This document shows positions 43,658-54,091 of a stretch of DNA of 64,000 nucleotides, piece by piece. Every line of letters starts with the position of its first letter. Positions within the stretch are counted from its first letter, which is position 1. Made by a program: the position numbers and the translations under genes. This stretch comes from Gemmatimonas sp. (GTDB lineage Bacteria; Gemmatimonadota; Gemmatimonadetes; Gemmatimonadales; Gemmatimonadaceae): positions 1 through 64,000 of the forward strand of contig NZ_JANPLK010000003.1 in assembly GCF_031426495.1 (NCBI RefSeq). Reading direction: 5' to 3'. The notes under the pieces were generated by a model. That model did not search any database. It worked only from the letters and a program-made list of their open reading frames with translations, and was not told where the DNA came from.

Positions 43658-43758
43658 CCGCGACCGCGATGTCTCTCGACGCTGTCGTCGCCGTCGCGCT
43701 GGCGGTGCTCATCCTTGCGTATCTGGTCTACTCGTTGCTGCGACCGGAGCGCTTCTGA
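43654..43758 (+). CDS. kdpF: KdpF small subunit of the potassium ATPase
   Basis: The 34-residue product has one membrane helix and ends with the KdpF pattern LILAYLVYSLLRPERF, matching the E. coli form GYLVYALINAEAF. KdpF stabilises the KdpFABC complex in the inner membrane. It overlaps the preceding small ORF by 4 bases, and kdpA starts 2 bases after its stop. ATG 43669 would give a shorter form. Confidence 0.88.
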   Translation: MTATAMSLDAVVAVALAVLILAYLVYSLLRPERF

Positions 43759-43759
43759 G

Positions 43760-45487
43760 ATGACCACCATTGGCTGGCTGCAGATTGCTCTTTTCTCCCT
43801 GCTGATCCTCGGTGTCACCAAGCCGCTCGGCCTGTATCTGGTCGCAGTGTTCGACGGTCGGGTGCGTTGGCTGTCGCGACTCGAGCGCGTGCTCTTCAGG
43901 CTCAGCGGTGTCGATCCGGCCGAAGATCAACACTGGTCCCGCTATGCCATGTCGCTGCTCGCGTTCAGCGCGGTGTCGCTGCTCGTGACCTACGTGGCCC
44001 TTCGCGTGCAGAATCACTTGCCGTTCAATCCGCACGCGTTGCCCGCGGTCCCGGACCGTCAGGCATTCGAAACGGCAGCATCTTTCGTGACCAACACGAA
44101 CTGGCAGAGCTACGCCGGCGAGCGCACGATGTCGTACTTCTCGCAGATGACACAGCTGGCGGTGCAGAACTTCGTGTCAGCGGCCGTCGGACTGAGCGTG
44201 GCGTTCGCGCTGATTCGCGGCGTTGCGCGGAAGGGTACCGAAGCCAGCGGCCGCATTGGCAACTTCTGGTGTGACCTGGTCCGTGGCACGCTGTACGTGT
44301 TGCTCCCACTCTCGTTGGTGCTCGCGCTCGTCTTCGTTCAGCAGGGAGCGATTCAGACGTTCGCCACCTCGCTCGACGTCACCACGCTCGAGGGGGCAGC
44401 GCAGACGATCCCCCTTGGTCCCGTCGCCAGTCAGGAGGCCATCAAGCAGCTCGGAACGAATGGCGGTGGATTCTTCAACGCGAACTCCGCGCATCCCTTC
44501 GAGAACCCAACACCGCTGAGCAATCTCTGGCAGCTGTTCGCCGTCTTCGCGATCCCGGCGGCGCTGGTGTATGCCTTGGGTCTCATGGTGGGCAATCGGC
44601 GCCACGGATGGGCGCTCTTGGCCGCGATGTTCCTGCTCTTCGCCGTCGGCGTGGGCACGACCTATTGGGCCGAAGCCCGCGGTAATCCCATCCACGCCGC
44701 TCGTGGTGTCGATGTCGCATCACAGCTGGTCGGCCATGCGGGAGGCAACATGGAAGGCAAAGAGACGCGCTTCGGCATCAGTGCGTCGGCGCTGTTCGCC
44801 ACCGTCACGACGGCGGCGTCGTGCGGCGCGGTCAACGCCATGCACGATTCGTTCACGCCGATCGGCGGGCTCGTGACGATGGTGAACATGCAACTCGGTG
44901 AGCTGATCTTCGGCGGTGTGGGTGCCGGCCTCTACGGCATGCTGATCATGGTTGTGCTCACGGTCTTCATTGCCGGGTTGATGGTGGGTCGCACACCGGA
45001 ATACCTCGGCAAGCGCATCCAGGCCCGCGAAGTTCAGATGGCCATGCTCTATGTGCTCGCCTTTCCGGCCGTGGTGCTCGGGATGTCGGCGCTGGCCGTG
45101 CTGCTGCCTGACGGTCTGGTGGGCCGGACCAACCTGGGACCGCACGGCCTCTCGGAAATTCTGTACGCGTTCACGTCAACGGCCGCGAATAACGGCAGCG
45201 CCTTTGCCGGCTTGAGCGGCGGCACCGACTTCTACAACACGCTGTTCGGCGTGTCGATGCTCTTCGGGCGTTTTGCGCTCATCGTGCCCGTGCTGGCGCT
45301 CGCCGGCTTCCTGGCCGAGCGACGGATTGCACCGGAAACCAGCGGCACCTTCCCGGTCACCGGCCCGATGTTCGTCGTGCTCCTCACCGGCGTCATCGTG
45401 ATCGTCGGGGCGCTGACCTTTCTACCGGCACTCGCCCTCGGACCGATCGTCGAGCAGCTACTGATGCACACCGGGAGGATGTTCTGA
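43760..45487 (+). CDS. kdpA: potassium-transporting ATPase subunit A
   Basis: The 575-residue multi-pass protein is the K+-selective channel-like subunit of KdpFABC. Selectivity-filter-type segments are visible, such as LGTNGGGFFNANSAHPFENPT and TSTAANNGSAFAGL (cited in parts), plus NTNWQSYAGE. Length is normal (E. coli 557). It overlaps kdpB by one base (TGATG). Confidence 0.97.
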   Translation: MTTIGWLQIALFSLLILGVTKPLGLYLVAVFDGRVRWLSRLERVLFRLSGVDPAEDQHWSRYAMSLLAFSAVSLLVTYVALRVQNHLPFNPHALPAVPDRQAFETAASFVTNTNWQSYAGERTMSYFSQMTQLAVQNFVSAAVGLSVAFALIRGVARKGTEASGRIGNFWCDLVRGTLYVLLPLSLVLALVFVQQGAIQTFATSLDVTTLEGAAQTIPLGPVASQEAIKQLGTNGGGFFNANSAHPFENPTPLSNLWQLFAVFAIPAALVYALGLMVGNRRHGWALLAAMFLLFAVGVGTTYWAEARGNPIHAARGVDVASQLVGHAGGNMEGKETRFGISASALFATVTTAASCGAVNAMHDSFTPIGGLVTMVNMQLGELIFGGVGAGLYGMLIMVVLTVFIAGLMVGRTPEYLGKRIQAREVQMAMLYVLAFPAVVLGMSALAVLLPDGLVGRTNLGPHGLSEILYAFTSTAANNGSAFAGLSGGTDFYNTLFGVSMLFGRFALIVPVLALAGFLAERRIAPETSGTFPVTGPMFVVLLTGVIVIVGALTFLPALALGPIVEQLLMHTGRMF

Positions 45488-47547
45488 TGTCGATTGCTCC
45501 GCGACCACTCTTCGATGGTCCGATTGTGCGCCTCGCCGTACGTGGGGCGTTCACGAAGCTCGATCCACGGCACATGATCAAGAACCCGGTCATGTTCGTT
45601 GTCCTGCTGGGCAGTGTGCTTACGACGCTCCTGGCTCTTCGAGCACAGGCCGCCGGTCGCCCGGACGCCGGCTTCACCTGGCAGTTGGCGGCGTGGCTCT
45701 GGGTCACGGTGCTCTTCGCCAACATGGCCGAAGCGTTGGCCGAAGGGCGAGGCAAGGCGCAAGCCAGTACGCTTCGCTCCTCCCGCACGAATGCGTTGGC
45801 CAAGCGGCTCGATACCACCGATGGTGGGACGCCCGACATCACGCAGTTCGAGGCGGTATCCGCGACTTCACTGCGACGCGGTGACCTCGTGGTCTGCTTC
45901 CCAGCCGACATCATCCCGAGCGACGGCGAAGTATTTCAAGGCGTTGCCTATGTCGATGAGTCGGCCATAACCGGCGAATCGGCACCGGTGATTCGCGAGA
46001 GTGGCGGTGATCGTTCGGCGGTGACCGGTGGCACGCGCGTACTGTCGGACTTTCTTGTCATCCGGATCACGGCTAATCCTGGCGAGACGTTTGTGGATCG
46101 CATGATCGCCTTGGTGGAAGGCGCGTCGCGCCAGAAAACACCAAATGAGATAGCGCTCACGATCCTGCTGTCAGGGCTCACGGTCGTGTTCCTGCTGGCG
46201 GTGGCGACCTTGCAGCCGTTCGCGATCTACAGCGGAGCGGCCGTGCCTTTGGCGGTGCTGATCGCGCTGCTCGTCTGCCTCATCCCCACCACGATCGGCG
46301 GTCTGTTGTCGGCGATCGGTATTGCTGGCATGGACCGCATGATTCAGCAGAATGTCATGGCGATGAGCGGGCGGGCTGTGGAGGCCGCAGGCGATGTGAA
46401 CACGCTGCTGCTCGATAAGACGGGCACGATCACGATCGGCAATCGTCAGGCGGTGTCCCTGCTGGTCGCCGAGGGCGTGACGGAACGTGAACTGGCCGAA
46501 CGCGCGTATCTCGCGTCGCAGGCCGATGAAACGCCGGAAGGACGCAGTATTGTCTCGCTCGCGCAGCGGTTGCACGCGATGCCGGTGAATAGCCGCACCG
46601 CTGAGGTCATTCGATTCTCCGCGCATACCCGGATGAGCGGCGTCGACCTGGACAGCGAGATGGTGCGCAAAGGCGCGGCGGACAGCGTGACACGGTGGGT
46701 GCGCGAACGCGGTGGCAGCGCCTCACCGCACATCGATGCGCTGGTCGAGCAGGTCGCCTGTGATGGTGGGACGCCACTGGTCGTCGCCGATTTCGACGGC
46801 ACCACGGCGCGCGTGCTCGGGGTCATTCACCTGAAGGACGTGGTGAAGGAGGGCATGCGCGAGCGATTTGATCGGCTGCGCGCCATGGGTATTCGCACGG
46901 TCATGATCACCGGCGACAATCCGCTCACTGCCGCCGCCATCGCCAAGGAAGCGGGGGTCGATGAGTTCCTGGCCGAGGCGACGCCGGAGGACAAGATGGC
47001 GCTGATCAAGCGCGAGCAGGTTGGTGGGCGTCTCGTGGCGATGACCGGTGATGGCACCAATGACGCCCCCGCGCTTGCGCAGGCCGATGTCGGCTTGGCC
47101 ATGAACACCGGCACGCAGGCGGCCAAGGAAGCCGGCAACATGATCGACCTCGATTCCGATCCGACCAAACTGATCGAGATCGTCGAGATCGGCAAACAGC
47201 TGCTCATGACGCGCGGCAGTCTCACGACATTCAGCATCGCGAACGACGTCGCGAAGTACTTCGCGATCATTCCGGCCATCTTCATCGCGACGTTTCCCGC
47301 ATTGGCGCAACTCAACGTGATGCAGCTGCACTCTCCACAGTCGGCCATTCTGGCCAGCGTGATCTTCAATGCCCTCATCATCGCGGCGCTGATTCCGCTC
47401 GCGCTGCGTGGCGTGACGTATCGCCCGGCGGCCGCCTCGGTCATTCTGCGTCGCAACCTGCTTGTGTACGGGCTCGGTGGTCTGTTGGTGCCGTTCGTCG
47501 GCATCAAACTGATCGACGTGCTGCTGGTTACGCTGCGCCTCGTTTGA
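45487..47547 (+). CDS. kdpB: potassium-transporting ATPase subunit B
   Basis: The 686-residue P-type ATPase subunit carries the phosphorylation motif LLDKTGTIT (Asp310), TGES (ESAITGESAPV), the nucleotide-binding KGAADS and the hinge MTGDGTNDAPALAQADVG. It hydrolyses ATP to drive K+ uptake through KdpA at very low external potassium. All catalytic motifs are intact. Confidence 0.98.
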   Translation: MSIAPRPLFDGPIVRLAVRGAFTKLDPRHMIKNPVMFVVLLGSVLTTLLALRAQAAGRPDAGFTWQLAAWLWVTVLFANMAEALAEGRGKAQASTLRSSRTNALAKRLDTTDGGTPDITQFEAVSATSLRRGDLVVCFPADIIPSDGEVFQGVAYVDESAITGESAPVIRESGGDRSAVTGGTRVLSDFLVIRITANPGETFVDRMIALVEGASRQKTPNEIALTILLSGLTVVFLLAVATLQPFAIYSGAAVPLAVLIALLVCLIPTTIGGLLSAIGIAGMDRMIQQNVMAMSGRAVEAAGDVNTLLLDKTGTITIGNRQAVSLLVAEGVTERELAERAYLASQADETPEGRSIVSLAQRLHAMPVNSRTAEVIRFSAHTRMSGVDLDSEMVRKGAADSVTRWVRERGGSASPHIDALVEQVACDGGTPLVVADFDGTTARVLGVIHLKDVVKEGMRERFDRLRAMGIRTVMITGDNPLTAAAIAKEAGVDEFLAEATPEDKMALIKREQVGGRLVAMTGDGTNDAPALAQADVGLAMNTGTQAAKEAGNMIDLDSDPTKLIEIVEIGKQLLMTRGSLTTFSIANDVAKYFAIIPAIFIATFPALAQLNVMQLHSPQSAILASVIFNALIIAALIPLALRGVTYRPAAASVILRRNLLVYGLGGLLVPFVGIKLIDVLLVTLRLV

Positions 47548-47569
47548 TCTCATTCTTCGGAATCCACCC

Positions 47570-48166
47570 ATGATCCGCTCGCTCCTGCGCCCTGCGTGCG
47601 CCCTGACCGTGATACTCACTCTCCTCTGCGGCGCGCTTTATCCCGCCGTGGTGACCTCGCTGGCTCACATCTTGTTTCCGTGGCAGGCCAGCGGTTCACC
47701 CATCGCCGTCAATGGGCACGTGGTCGGCAGCGCGCTCATCGGGCAGCGCTTCACCAAGCCGGAATACTTTCATGGGCGGCCCTCGGCCGCCGGCGATGGC
47801 TACGACGCCACGGCGTCCGGCGGCACGAACCGCGGACCGACCGATAGCACGCTGGCGGCGCTCATCGCGCTGCGGGTCGACAGTGCGGTTGCCGACGGCG
47901 CGGCGCGCGGATCGGTGCCGGCCGACCTCGTGACCGCGTCGGCGTCGGGACTCGATCCGCACATCTCGCCCGCCAGCGCCCGCGTGCAGATCGCGCGTGT
48001 CGCCCGCGCCCGCGGCGTCGCTGGCGCCCAAGTCGACTCGCTGATTGCCCGTGCGATCGAGCCGCGTCAGCTTGGCATTCTCGGCGAACCTCGCATCAAC
48101 GTGCTTCGTCTCAATCTGGCGCTCGATAGCGCCTTCACGATGTCCAGCGCAGGGAAACGCTCATGA
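47570..48166 (+). CDS. kdpC: potassium-transporting ATPase subunit C
   Basis: The 198-residue protein has one N-terminal membrane helix and the KdpC motifs CGALYPAVVT, YFHGRPSAAGDGYDATASGGTN (cited in parts), DLVTASASGLDPHISP and INVLRLNLAL. KdpC is a chaperone-like periplasmic-anchored subunit that raises ATP affinity of the complex. Its stop overlaps the porin start (ATGA). Confidence 0.97.
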   Translation: MIRSLLRPACALTVILTLLCGALYPAVVTSLAHILFPWQASGSPIAVNGHVVGSALIGQRFTKPEYFHGRPSAAGDGYDATASGGTNRGPTDSTLAALIALRVDSAVADGAARGSVPADLVTASASGLDPHISPASARVQIARVARARGVAGAQVDSLIARAIEPRQLGILGEPRINVLRLNLALDSAFTMSSAGKRS

Positions 48167-49290
48167 TCGACCATCACACCGTGCGGGCGGCGACCGTATT
48201 CGCGACACTGATCGCGCTGATGGGAACGACGGTACCGATCGCTGCGCAATCCGCTGTCAGCGACACCGCACGTCGCATCACCGTTGGTGCGTTCGTTGAC
48301 GGGGTCTATGCCTTCGACGTCAATCGTCCGTCGACCCGTGATCGGGCCTTCACCACACAGCCCGCGCGGCACAATGAATTCAACATTAATCTCGCGTTCG
48401 TCGAGGCGAGATTGACCGGTGGTCGCGTACGAGGACGGGTGGCGCTGCAGGCCGGCACCTCCGTGCAGTCGAACTACGCGGCGGAGCCCCGTCAGGGCGC
48501 TGTGAGCGGAGATGTGCTGGCCCGCTCGCTGCAGGAGGCGTACGCCGGCTTCCAGATTACGCCGCGCCTGTGGATCGACGGCGGCATCTTCTACTCGAAC
48601 TCAGGGATGGAGGGCTGGGTCAGTCGCGACAATCCGGTGTACACGCGATCGCTCGTGGCCGACTACTCGCCGTACTACTCCACCGGGGTGCGCGCCACAT
48701 GGCAGGCCACGCCAGCACTCACGGCACGGGTGGATGTTGTGAACGGATGGCAGAATATTTCGGAGAGCAACGACGACAAGAGCCTCGGCCTGCGATTCGA
48801 TTGGGCGGCCACACCAGCCATGACGCTCGCGTGGTACGGCTATGCCGGCAACGAGCCCCGCGCTCAGCGGCGTCTGTTCAACGGGGTTGGCCTCACCTCG
48901 CGAATCGCGGATCGCCTCGATGTGCTCGCGCAGTTCGACATCGGGGCGCAGCAGCGGCAGGACAGTGTGACCGCAACACGCACGAACCACGCGTGGTATG
49001 GCGCCACGCTCGTCGGTCGACTGTGGGTAAGTCCAGTCGTGGCGCTGTCGGCGCGCGTCGAACGTTTCGCCGATGCCGAGGGGGTGCTCGCGACAACCGC
49101 CACAGGGGTACCCTTCCGTACCAACGGCGCCTCAGTCGGCCTCGACATCCGCCCCGAGCCGACGATGCTCTGGCGCACCGAACTGCGCGGCTTGGCGGCC
49201 GACGGGGCCGTCTTTCCCAGTAGCCGTGACGCATCGGGATACGCACGCCGCAACGGCGTGTTCGTCACATCACTCGCGCTCACGTTCTGA
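48163..49290 (+). CDS. outer-membrane beta-barrel porin of the kdp operon (BBP2/OmpL-like)
   Basis: The 375-residue product has a cleavable signal (ending AAQS), followed by alternating hydrophobic strands and a C-terminal strand ending in Phe (VFVTSLALTF), the outer-membrane insertion signature. Motifs such as FNINLAFVEARLTGG and GIFYSNSGMEGW fit the OmpL-like BBP2 porin family that recurs in kdp operons. It could let K+ cross the outer membrane when the pump is induced. It is translationally coupled to kdpC. Confidence 0.85.
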   Translation: MIDHHTVRAATVFATLIALMGTTVPIAAQSAVSDTARRITVGAFVDGVYAFDVNRPSTRDRAFTTQPARHNEFNINLAFVEARLTGGRVRGRVALQAGTSVQSNYAAEPRQGAVSGDVLARSLQEAYAGFQITPRLWIDGGIFYSNSGMEGWVSRDNPVYTRSLVADYSPYYSTGVRATWQATPALTARVDVVNGWQNISESNDDKSLGLRFDWAATPAMTLAWYGYAGNEPRAQRRLFNGVGLTSRIADRLDVLAQFDIGAQQRQDSVTATRTNHAWYGATLVGRLWVSPVVALSARVERFADAEGVLATTATGVPFRTNGASVGLDIRPEPTMLWRTELRGLAADGAVFPSSRDASGYARRNGVFVTSLALTF

Positions 49291-49294
49291 GTCG

Positions 49295-50458
49295 ATGTCA
49301 CTCGTGCGCGCGCTCGTACGCGGTCGTCTGAAAGTCTACATCGGCTCGGCCGCCGGTGTGGGCAAGAGCTACCGCATGCTGCAGGAAGCACACGAGTTGT
49401 GTCGCCGCGGGGTCGACGTCGTGGTTGCCTTCATCGAAACGCACGGCCGTCGCGAGACCGACGCGCAGGTGGGCGACCTTGAGGTGCTGCCGCGCCTGCA
49501 GCTGGAGTATCGCGGCGTCATGCTCGAAGCCCTCGATCTTGACGGGCTTTTAGCGCGACGTCCGGCGGTTGCCATCATTGACGAGCTACCGCACACCAAC
49601 GTGCCGGGACTTCGGCACGCCAAGCGGTGGGAAGACGTGCTGCTCCTGCTGGACGCGGGGATCAGTGTGATTACCGCGATGAATGTGCAGCATCTCGAAT
49701 CGCTGAATGCGGTCGTGCAGCAGACGCTTGGTTTGGCGGTGCGGGAGACGGTGCCGGACTGGGTCCTGTCGCGGGCGGATCAAGTCGTCAATATCGATTT
49801 GACGGCGGCCGATCTTCGTCAGCGACTGACCGAAGGAAAGATCTATCGGGCGTCGCAGATCCCGCTCGCCCTCGAGAATTTCTTTACGGAGGAGCACCTC
49901 ACTACCCTGCGTGAGTTGGCGCTCCGCGAGGTCGCGAGCTCGGTGGACCGTGAGCGCGAAGGCATCGTACGTCGCGAGACCGGACGCCACGCCACGGCAC
50001 ATGCGTCGGTCGATCGCATCATGGTTGGCATGGCGAGTCGCGCACCGCGCAGCTCCGTGCTGCTACAGAAGGCCAGTCGGATCGCCGGTCGTCTCAACTC
50101 GGATTGGTATTGCGTGTACGTGCAGACGCCGCAGGAACGCGCCGATCGCATCGACCCGGTGGTGCAGCGGCGTCTCGTCGAGCACATGCAGATGGCTCAG
50201 CGCATGGGAGCGGATGTCGTAAAACTCGAAGGCACCGACGTGGCCGGCCTGCTGTGCCAGTTCGCGATGGAACATGGAGTGTCGCTGATCGTGATTGGCC
50301 AGAGCTATCGCCCGTGGTGGCTTCGCACGATCCGCCCGTCGATCATGGATCGGCTGGTGCACAACCGTTTCGGACTCGATGTGCAGGTGGTCGGTGCCGA
50401 GGCGCCGCCGACGGCTGACGTTACGCAGGCGTTTGCGCAGGGTCGAACGAATGGGTAG
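49295..50458 (+). CDS. KdpD sensor half (KdpD N-terminal and Usp domains only)
   Basis: The 387-residue protein covers only the cytoplasmic N-terminal part of KdpD. It has a Walker A-like GSAAGVGKSYRML (residues 17-29), DELPHTNVPGLRHAKRWEDV and VSVITAMNVQHLESLN-type segments, here ISVITAMNVQHLESL. A universal-stress-protein-like domain follows (about 230-370). No membrane helices, HAMP or kinase domain follow. In full-length KdpD (about 890 residues) this part modulates the kinase and phosphatase balance. The downstream gene overlaps by 8 bases and looks like a remnant of the missing half. Confidence 0.9.
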   Translation: MSLVRALVRGRLKVYIGSAAGVGKSYRMLQEAHELCRRGVDVVVAFIETHGRRETDAQVGDLEVLPRLQLEYRGVMLEALDLDGLLARRPAVAIIDELPHTNVPGLRHAKRWEDVLLLLDAGISVITAMNVQHLESLNAVVQQTLGLAVRETVPDWVLSRADQVVNIDLTAADLRQRLTEGKIYRASQIPLALENFFTEEHLTTLRELALREVASSVDREREGIVRRETGRHATAHASVDRIMVGMASRAPRSSVLLQKASRIAGRLNSDWYCVYVQTPQERADRIDPVVQRRLVEHMQMAQRMGADVVKLEGTDVAGLLCQFAMEHGVSLIVIGQSYRPWWLRTIRPSIMDRLVHNRFGLDVQVVGAEAPPTADVTQAFAQGRTNG

Positions 50459-51326
50459 GCGCGGACGGCTGACACTGGCCGTTGCGCCGTCGGTGATCGG
50501 GCTGCTGCTCATCGCGGCACTTGGTTACTGGGGGGAGCTCGGGCGGGCGGTACCAACCCTCGTGCTCATCACCGGCGTGCTCGCCGCGCTGAGCGCGATG
50601 GGCATCGGGGTCTGGATCGCCCGTCAAGTCGATCCGGCCACGATGCAGAAGGCCCTGCAGTCGGTCCGAGACGCCGCCGACCGCGACATCGCCCACGCGC
50701 AGGCAGGGGCCGACGAGCACCGTCAGATGCTCGAACAGATCGTGGCGTCCATGAGCGAGCGGGTGCGTGAGGTGCAGCTCCCGTTGCACATCCTGCTCGA
50801 CACGCCGTTTGGCGCCCTGAACGAAAATCAGGAAGAGCTGTTGGGCGCTGCGCGGCAGTCGGCCGAGGCTGCTGATGCGGAACTGCGCCTGCTGCGTCGG
50901 CTGCTCGACGAGCCGACCATGCGGCGAGCCGAGGCGGAGGCGATCACGGTGACGGCTCTTCTCGCGCCGGCGCTCGCGGTGGTGGCTTCCGCGGCGGAGG
51001 TCGCGCTCGTGCGGCTGGTCGTCGACGTACTCGCCGATCTGCCGCCCGTGCGCGTGCCGGTGTCGGCTGTCCAGGAAAGCCTGGCGACGGTCTTGCTCGA
51101 ACTTCTGGCCTCCCTCCCGAGAGGATCCGATCTCGGTCTGAGCGCCCGGATCGAGGGAGACGTGGTCGCGCTACGCATCGTGCCGCCTCTCGACTTGAGC
51201 GCGCCATCGTTCCGTTTGCGGCTCGCCCTCCAACTGCTGCAGCAGTACACCGCGACCACGGTGGATCAGCCGTCGGGCGGTCTGCTCCGCTTTCCCGTTA
51301 CCGATCTGCTCGAACGCGTCGGGTAG
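50451..51326 (+). CDS. degenerate histidine-kinase-like membrane protein (KdpD C-terminal half?)
   Basis: The 291-residue protein has two membrane helices (about 8-26 and 33-55), a coiled region and a DHp-like helical hairpin. A domain with the outline of a HATPase_c fold follows (LVVDVLADLPPVRVPVSAVQESL). At the phosphoacceptor position the usual SHELRTPL reads VREVQLPL, placing Arg106 where His belongs. The N box (NxxxNA) reads LLELLAS, and no G1 or G2 glycine boxes are visible. It is therefore probably a pseudokinase. Overlap with the KdpD sensor gene implies joint action. Confidence 0.72.
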   Translation: MGRRGRLTLAVAPSVIGLLLIAALGYWGELGRAVPTLVLITGVLAALSAMGIGVWIARQVDPATMQKALQSVRDAADRDIAHAQAGADEHRQMLEQIVASMSERVREVQLPLHILLDTPFGALNENQEELLGAARQSAEAADAELRLLRRLLDEPTMRRAEAEAITVTALLAPALAVVASAAEVALVRLVVDVLADLPPVRVPVSAVQESLATVLLELLASLPRGSDLGLSARIEGDVVALRIVPPLDLSAPSFRLRLALQLLQQYTATTVDQPSGGLLRFPVTDLLERVG

Positions 51327-51588
51327 GTAACGCTTTGTGCGCAGTACGGAGATCCCCATTGGCCCGGGCGACGTAGGACGTACATTGAAATCAGCAATCG
51401 CGGCGGATGACGTTACCGACCGTCGCACGGCGCGTCATAAAACACGACGGCACGCAATTCGCGTAGCTACCAAACTGTGCAGCACTTCAATCGCTGGCCG
51501 CGACTCCAATCCTCGCATTGAAACGCGTGCTGGTGAAGCCCGACGTCCCGGCGGAAACGCTTAGGGGCGTCGTGGTGCTTTTATAACT
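51327..51588. other. intergenic region after the kdp locus
   Basis: No ORF with coding character is present. The only structure seen is the weak hairpin at 51542-51571, followed by the palindrome at 51589. Confidence 0.4.
51542..51571 (+). terminator. weak terminator-like hairpin after the kdp locus
   Basis: Eight-base arms (51542-51549 with 51564-51571, one G-T pair) are followed by GTGGTGCTTTTAT, which supplies a short U-run for rightward transcription. Confidence 0.35.
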
Positions 51589-51665
51589 GCGAAGTAAGAA
51601 GTAGGGGGTAGAGAGTACGGGGTAATCCCCGCTCCCTACCCCCTACTCCGTACCCCTTACTTCGC
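51589..51665. repeat. nested intergenic palindrome at the E2 gene 3' end
   Basis: Outer arms 51589-51598 and 51656-51665 pair perfectly (10 bp). Inner arms 51600-51611 and 51636-51647 pair perfectly (12 bp, AGTAGGGGGTAG). The left side is purine-rich. It ends three bases before the E2 stop codon and probably terminates that leftward transcript. Confidence 0.8.
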
Positions 51666-51667
51666 CG

Positions 51668-52891
<1,224 letters not shown>

Positions 52892-53044
52892 GTGGCGTGA
52901 CGGTCGTGGTGAACAGTCCGGGGAGCGTAATCCTTCCAATATAGGCCTCGGACCGCCATGACAGGGGGTGCCGACGCCGCACTCCCATTTCGTCGCGAGG
53001 CAGCGGAGATTCCTCGAAGACGTCCACCTTCTTCCCAACCCGTC

Positions 53045-54091
53045 ATGACCATGCGTGCCCTGACGATCGATGCTCATGGCGGCCTCGACCAGCTTCGCGT
53101 CCGCGACGACCTGCCTGTGCCGGCGCTTGACGGCCCCGACAGTGTGCGCGTGCGGATCAAGGCGGCGGCCATCAACCGGCTGGACCTGTGGGTGCTCGGC
53201 GGAATTCCCGGGGTCAAGATTCAGCCGGGTTGGGTGCTCGGCTCCGACGGGGCCGGGGTGATCGATGCCGTCGGCGATGCGGTGCAGGGCATCGCGCCCG
53301 GGGATCATGTGATCCTGAATCCGGGGCTGGTGGACCGCCGCTGCCAGTGCGAGTACTGCCGCGATGGTGACCAGCCGCTCTGTCTCACTTATGGCATCAT
53401 GGGCGAGCATCGCCATGGTACGATTGCCGATTACGTGGTGGTGCCCGCCGACAACGTCCGCATCATTCCCCATACGATTCCGTTCGAGACGGCGGCGGCG
53501 TTTCCGCTGGCCACGCTTACCGCTTGGCGGATGATCGTGACCCGCGCCCGGGTGCAGCCCAGCGATCACGTGCTGATCTGGGGCATTGGCGGCGGGGTGG
53601 CGCTGGCGGCGCTGCAGATCGTAAAGCGTATTGGCGCCACGGCCTGGGTGACCTCGAGCCGTGCGGACAAGCTGGCGAAAGCGCAGGCGCTCGGTGCCGA
53701 TCATCTCCTCGACCACACCCATCCAGACCTCGGGAGAGAGATCCGTGCCCGGACCTCCAAGCGTGGCGTGGACGTGGTGATCGACTCGGTGGGTGAAGCC
53801 ACGTGGTCGCAGTCGTTGGTCGCGCTCGGCAAGCGGGGGCGTCTGGTGACGTGTGGCGGCACCAGCGGACCGTTCGTGCAGCTCGACGTGCGCCGGATGT
53901 TCTGGAATCAGTGGACGCTGATGGGGTCGACCATGGGGAACGACGCTGAGTTCGACGCGATGACCGCGCTCTTTCGCGAGGGGGACCTGATGCCGCCGGT
54001 GGACTCGGTGTGGTCGATCGAGGACTCGGCCCAGGCCTTCGAACGGCTCTCGTCGGGCGGGCAGTTCGGCAAAGTCGTCGTACGCCTGTGA
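53045..54091 (+). CDS. MDR-family zinc-binding dehydrogenase
   Basis: The 348-residue protein has the medium-chain dehydrogenase/reductase fold: a GroES-like N-terminal domain and a Rossmann domain with VLIWGIGGGVALAALQI and later VIDSVGEATW. A structural-zinc loop with four Cys is kept (CQCEYC followed by LC). The catalytic-zinc ligands are not: the usual CGTD position reads NRLDLW and GHE reads GSD. It is therefore likely an NADPH-dependent quinone- or enone-type reductase rather than a classical alcohol dehydrogenase. Its stop overlaps the start of the small CxxC gene. Confidence 0.87.
   Translation: MTMRALTIDAHGGLDQLRVRDDLPVPALDGPDSVRVRIKAAAINRLDLWVLGGIPGVKIQPGWVLGSDGAGVIDAVGDAVQGIAPGDHVILNPGLVDRRCQCEYCRDGDQPLCLTYGIMGEHRHGTIADYVVVPADNVRIIPHTIPFETAAAFPLATLTAWRMIVTRARVQPSDHVLIWGIGGGVALAALQIVKRIGATAWVTSSRADKLAKAQALGADHLLDHTHPDLGREIRARTSKRGVDVVIDSVGEATWSQSLVALGKRGRLVTCGGTSGPFVQLDVRRMFWNQWTLMGSTMGNDAEFDAMTALFREGDLMPPVDSVWSIEDSAQAFERLSSGGQFGKVVVRL

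Noticed and set aside
52892..53722. Upstream extension of the E2 frame
   Set aside because: E2 homology begins at ATG 52891 with the lipoyl domain; the extension is antisense to the dehydrogenase gene.
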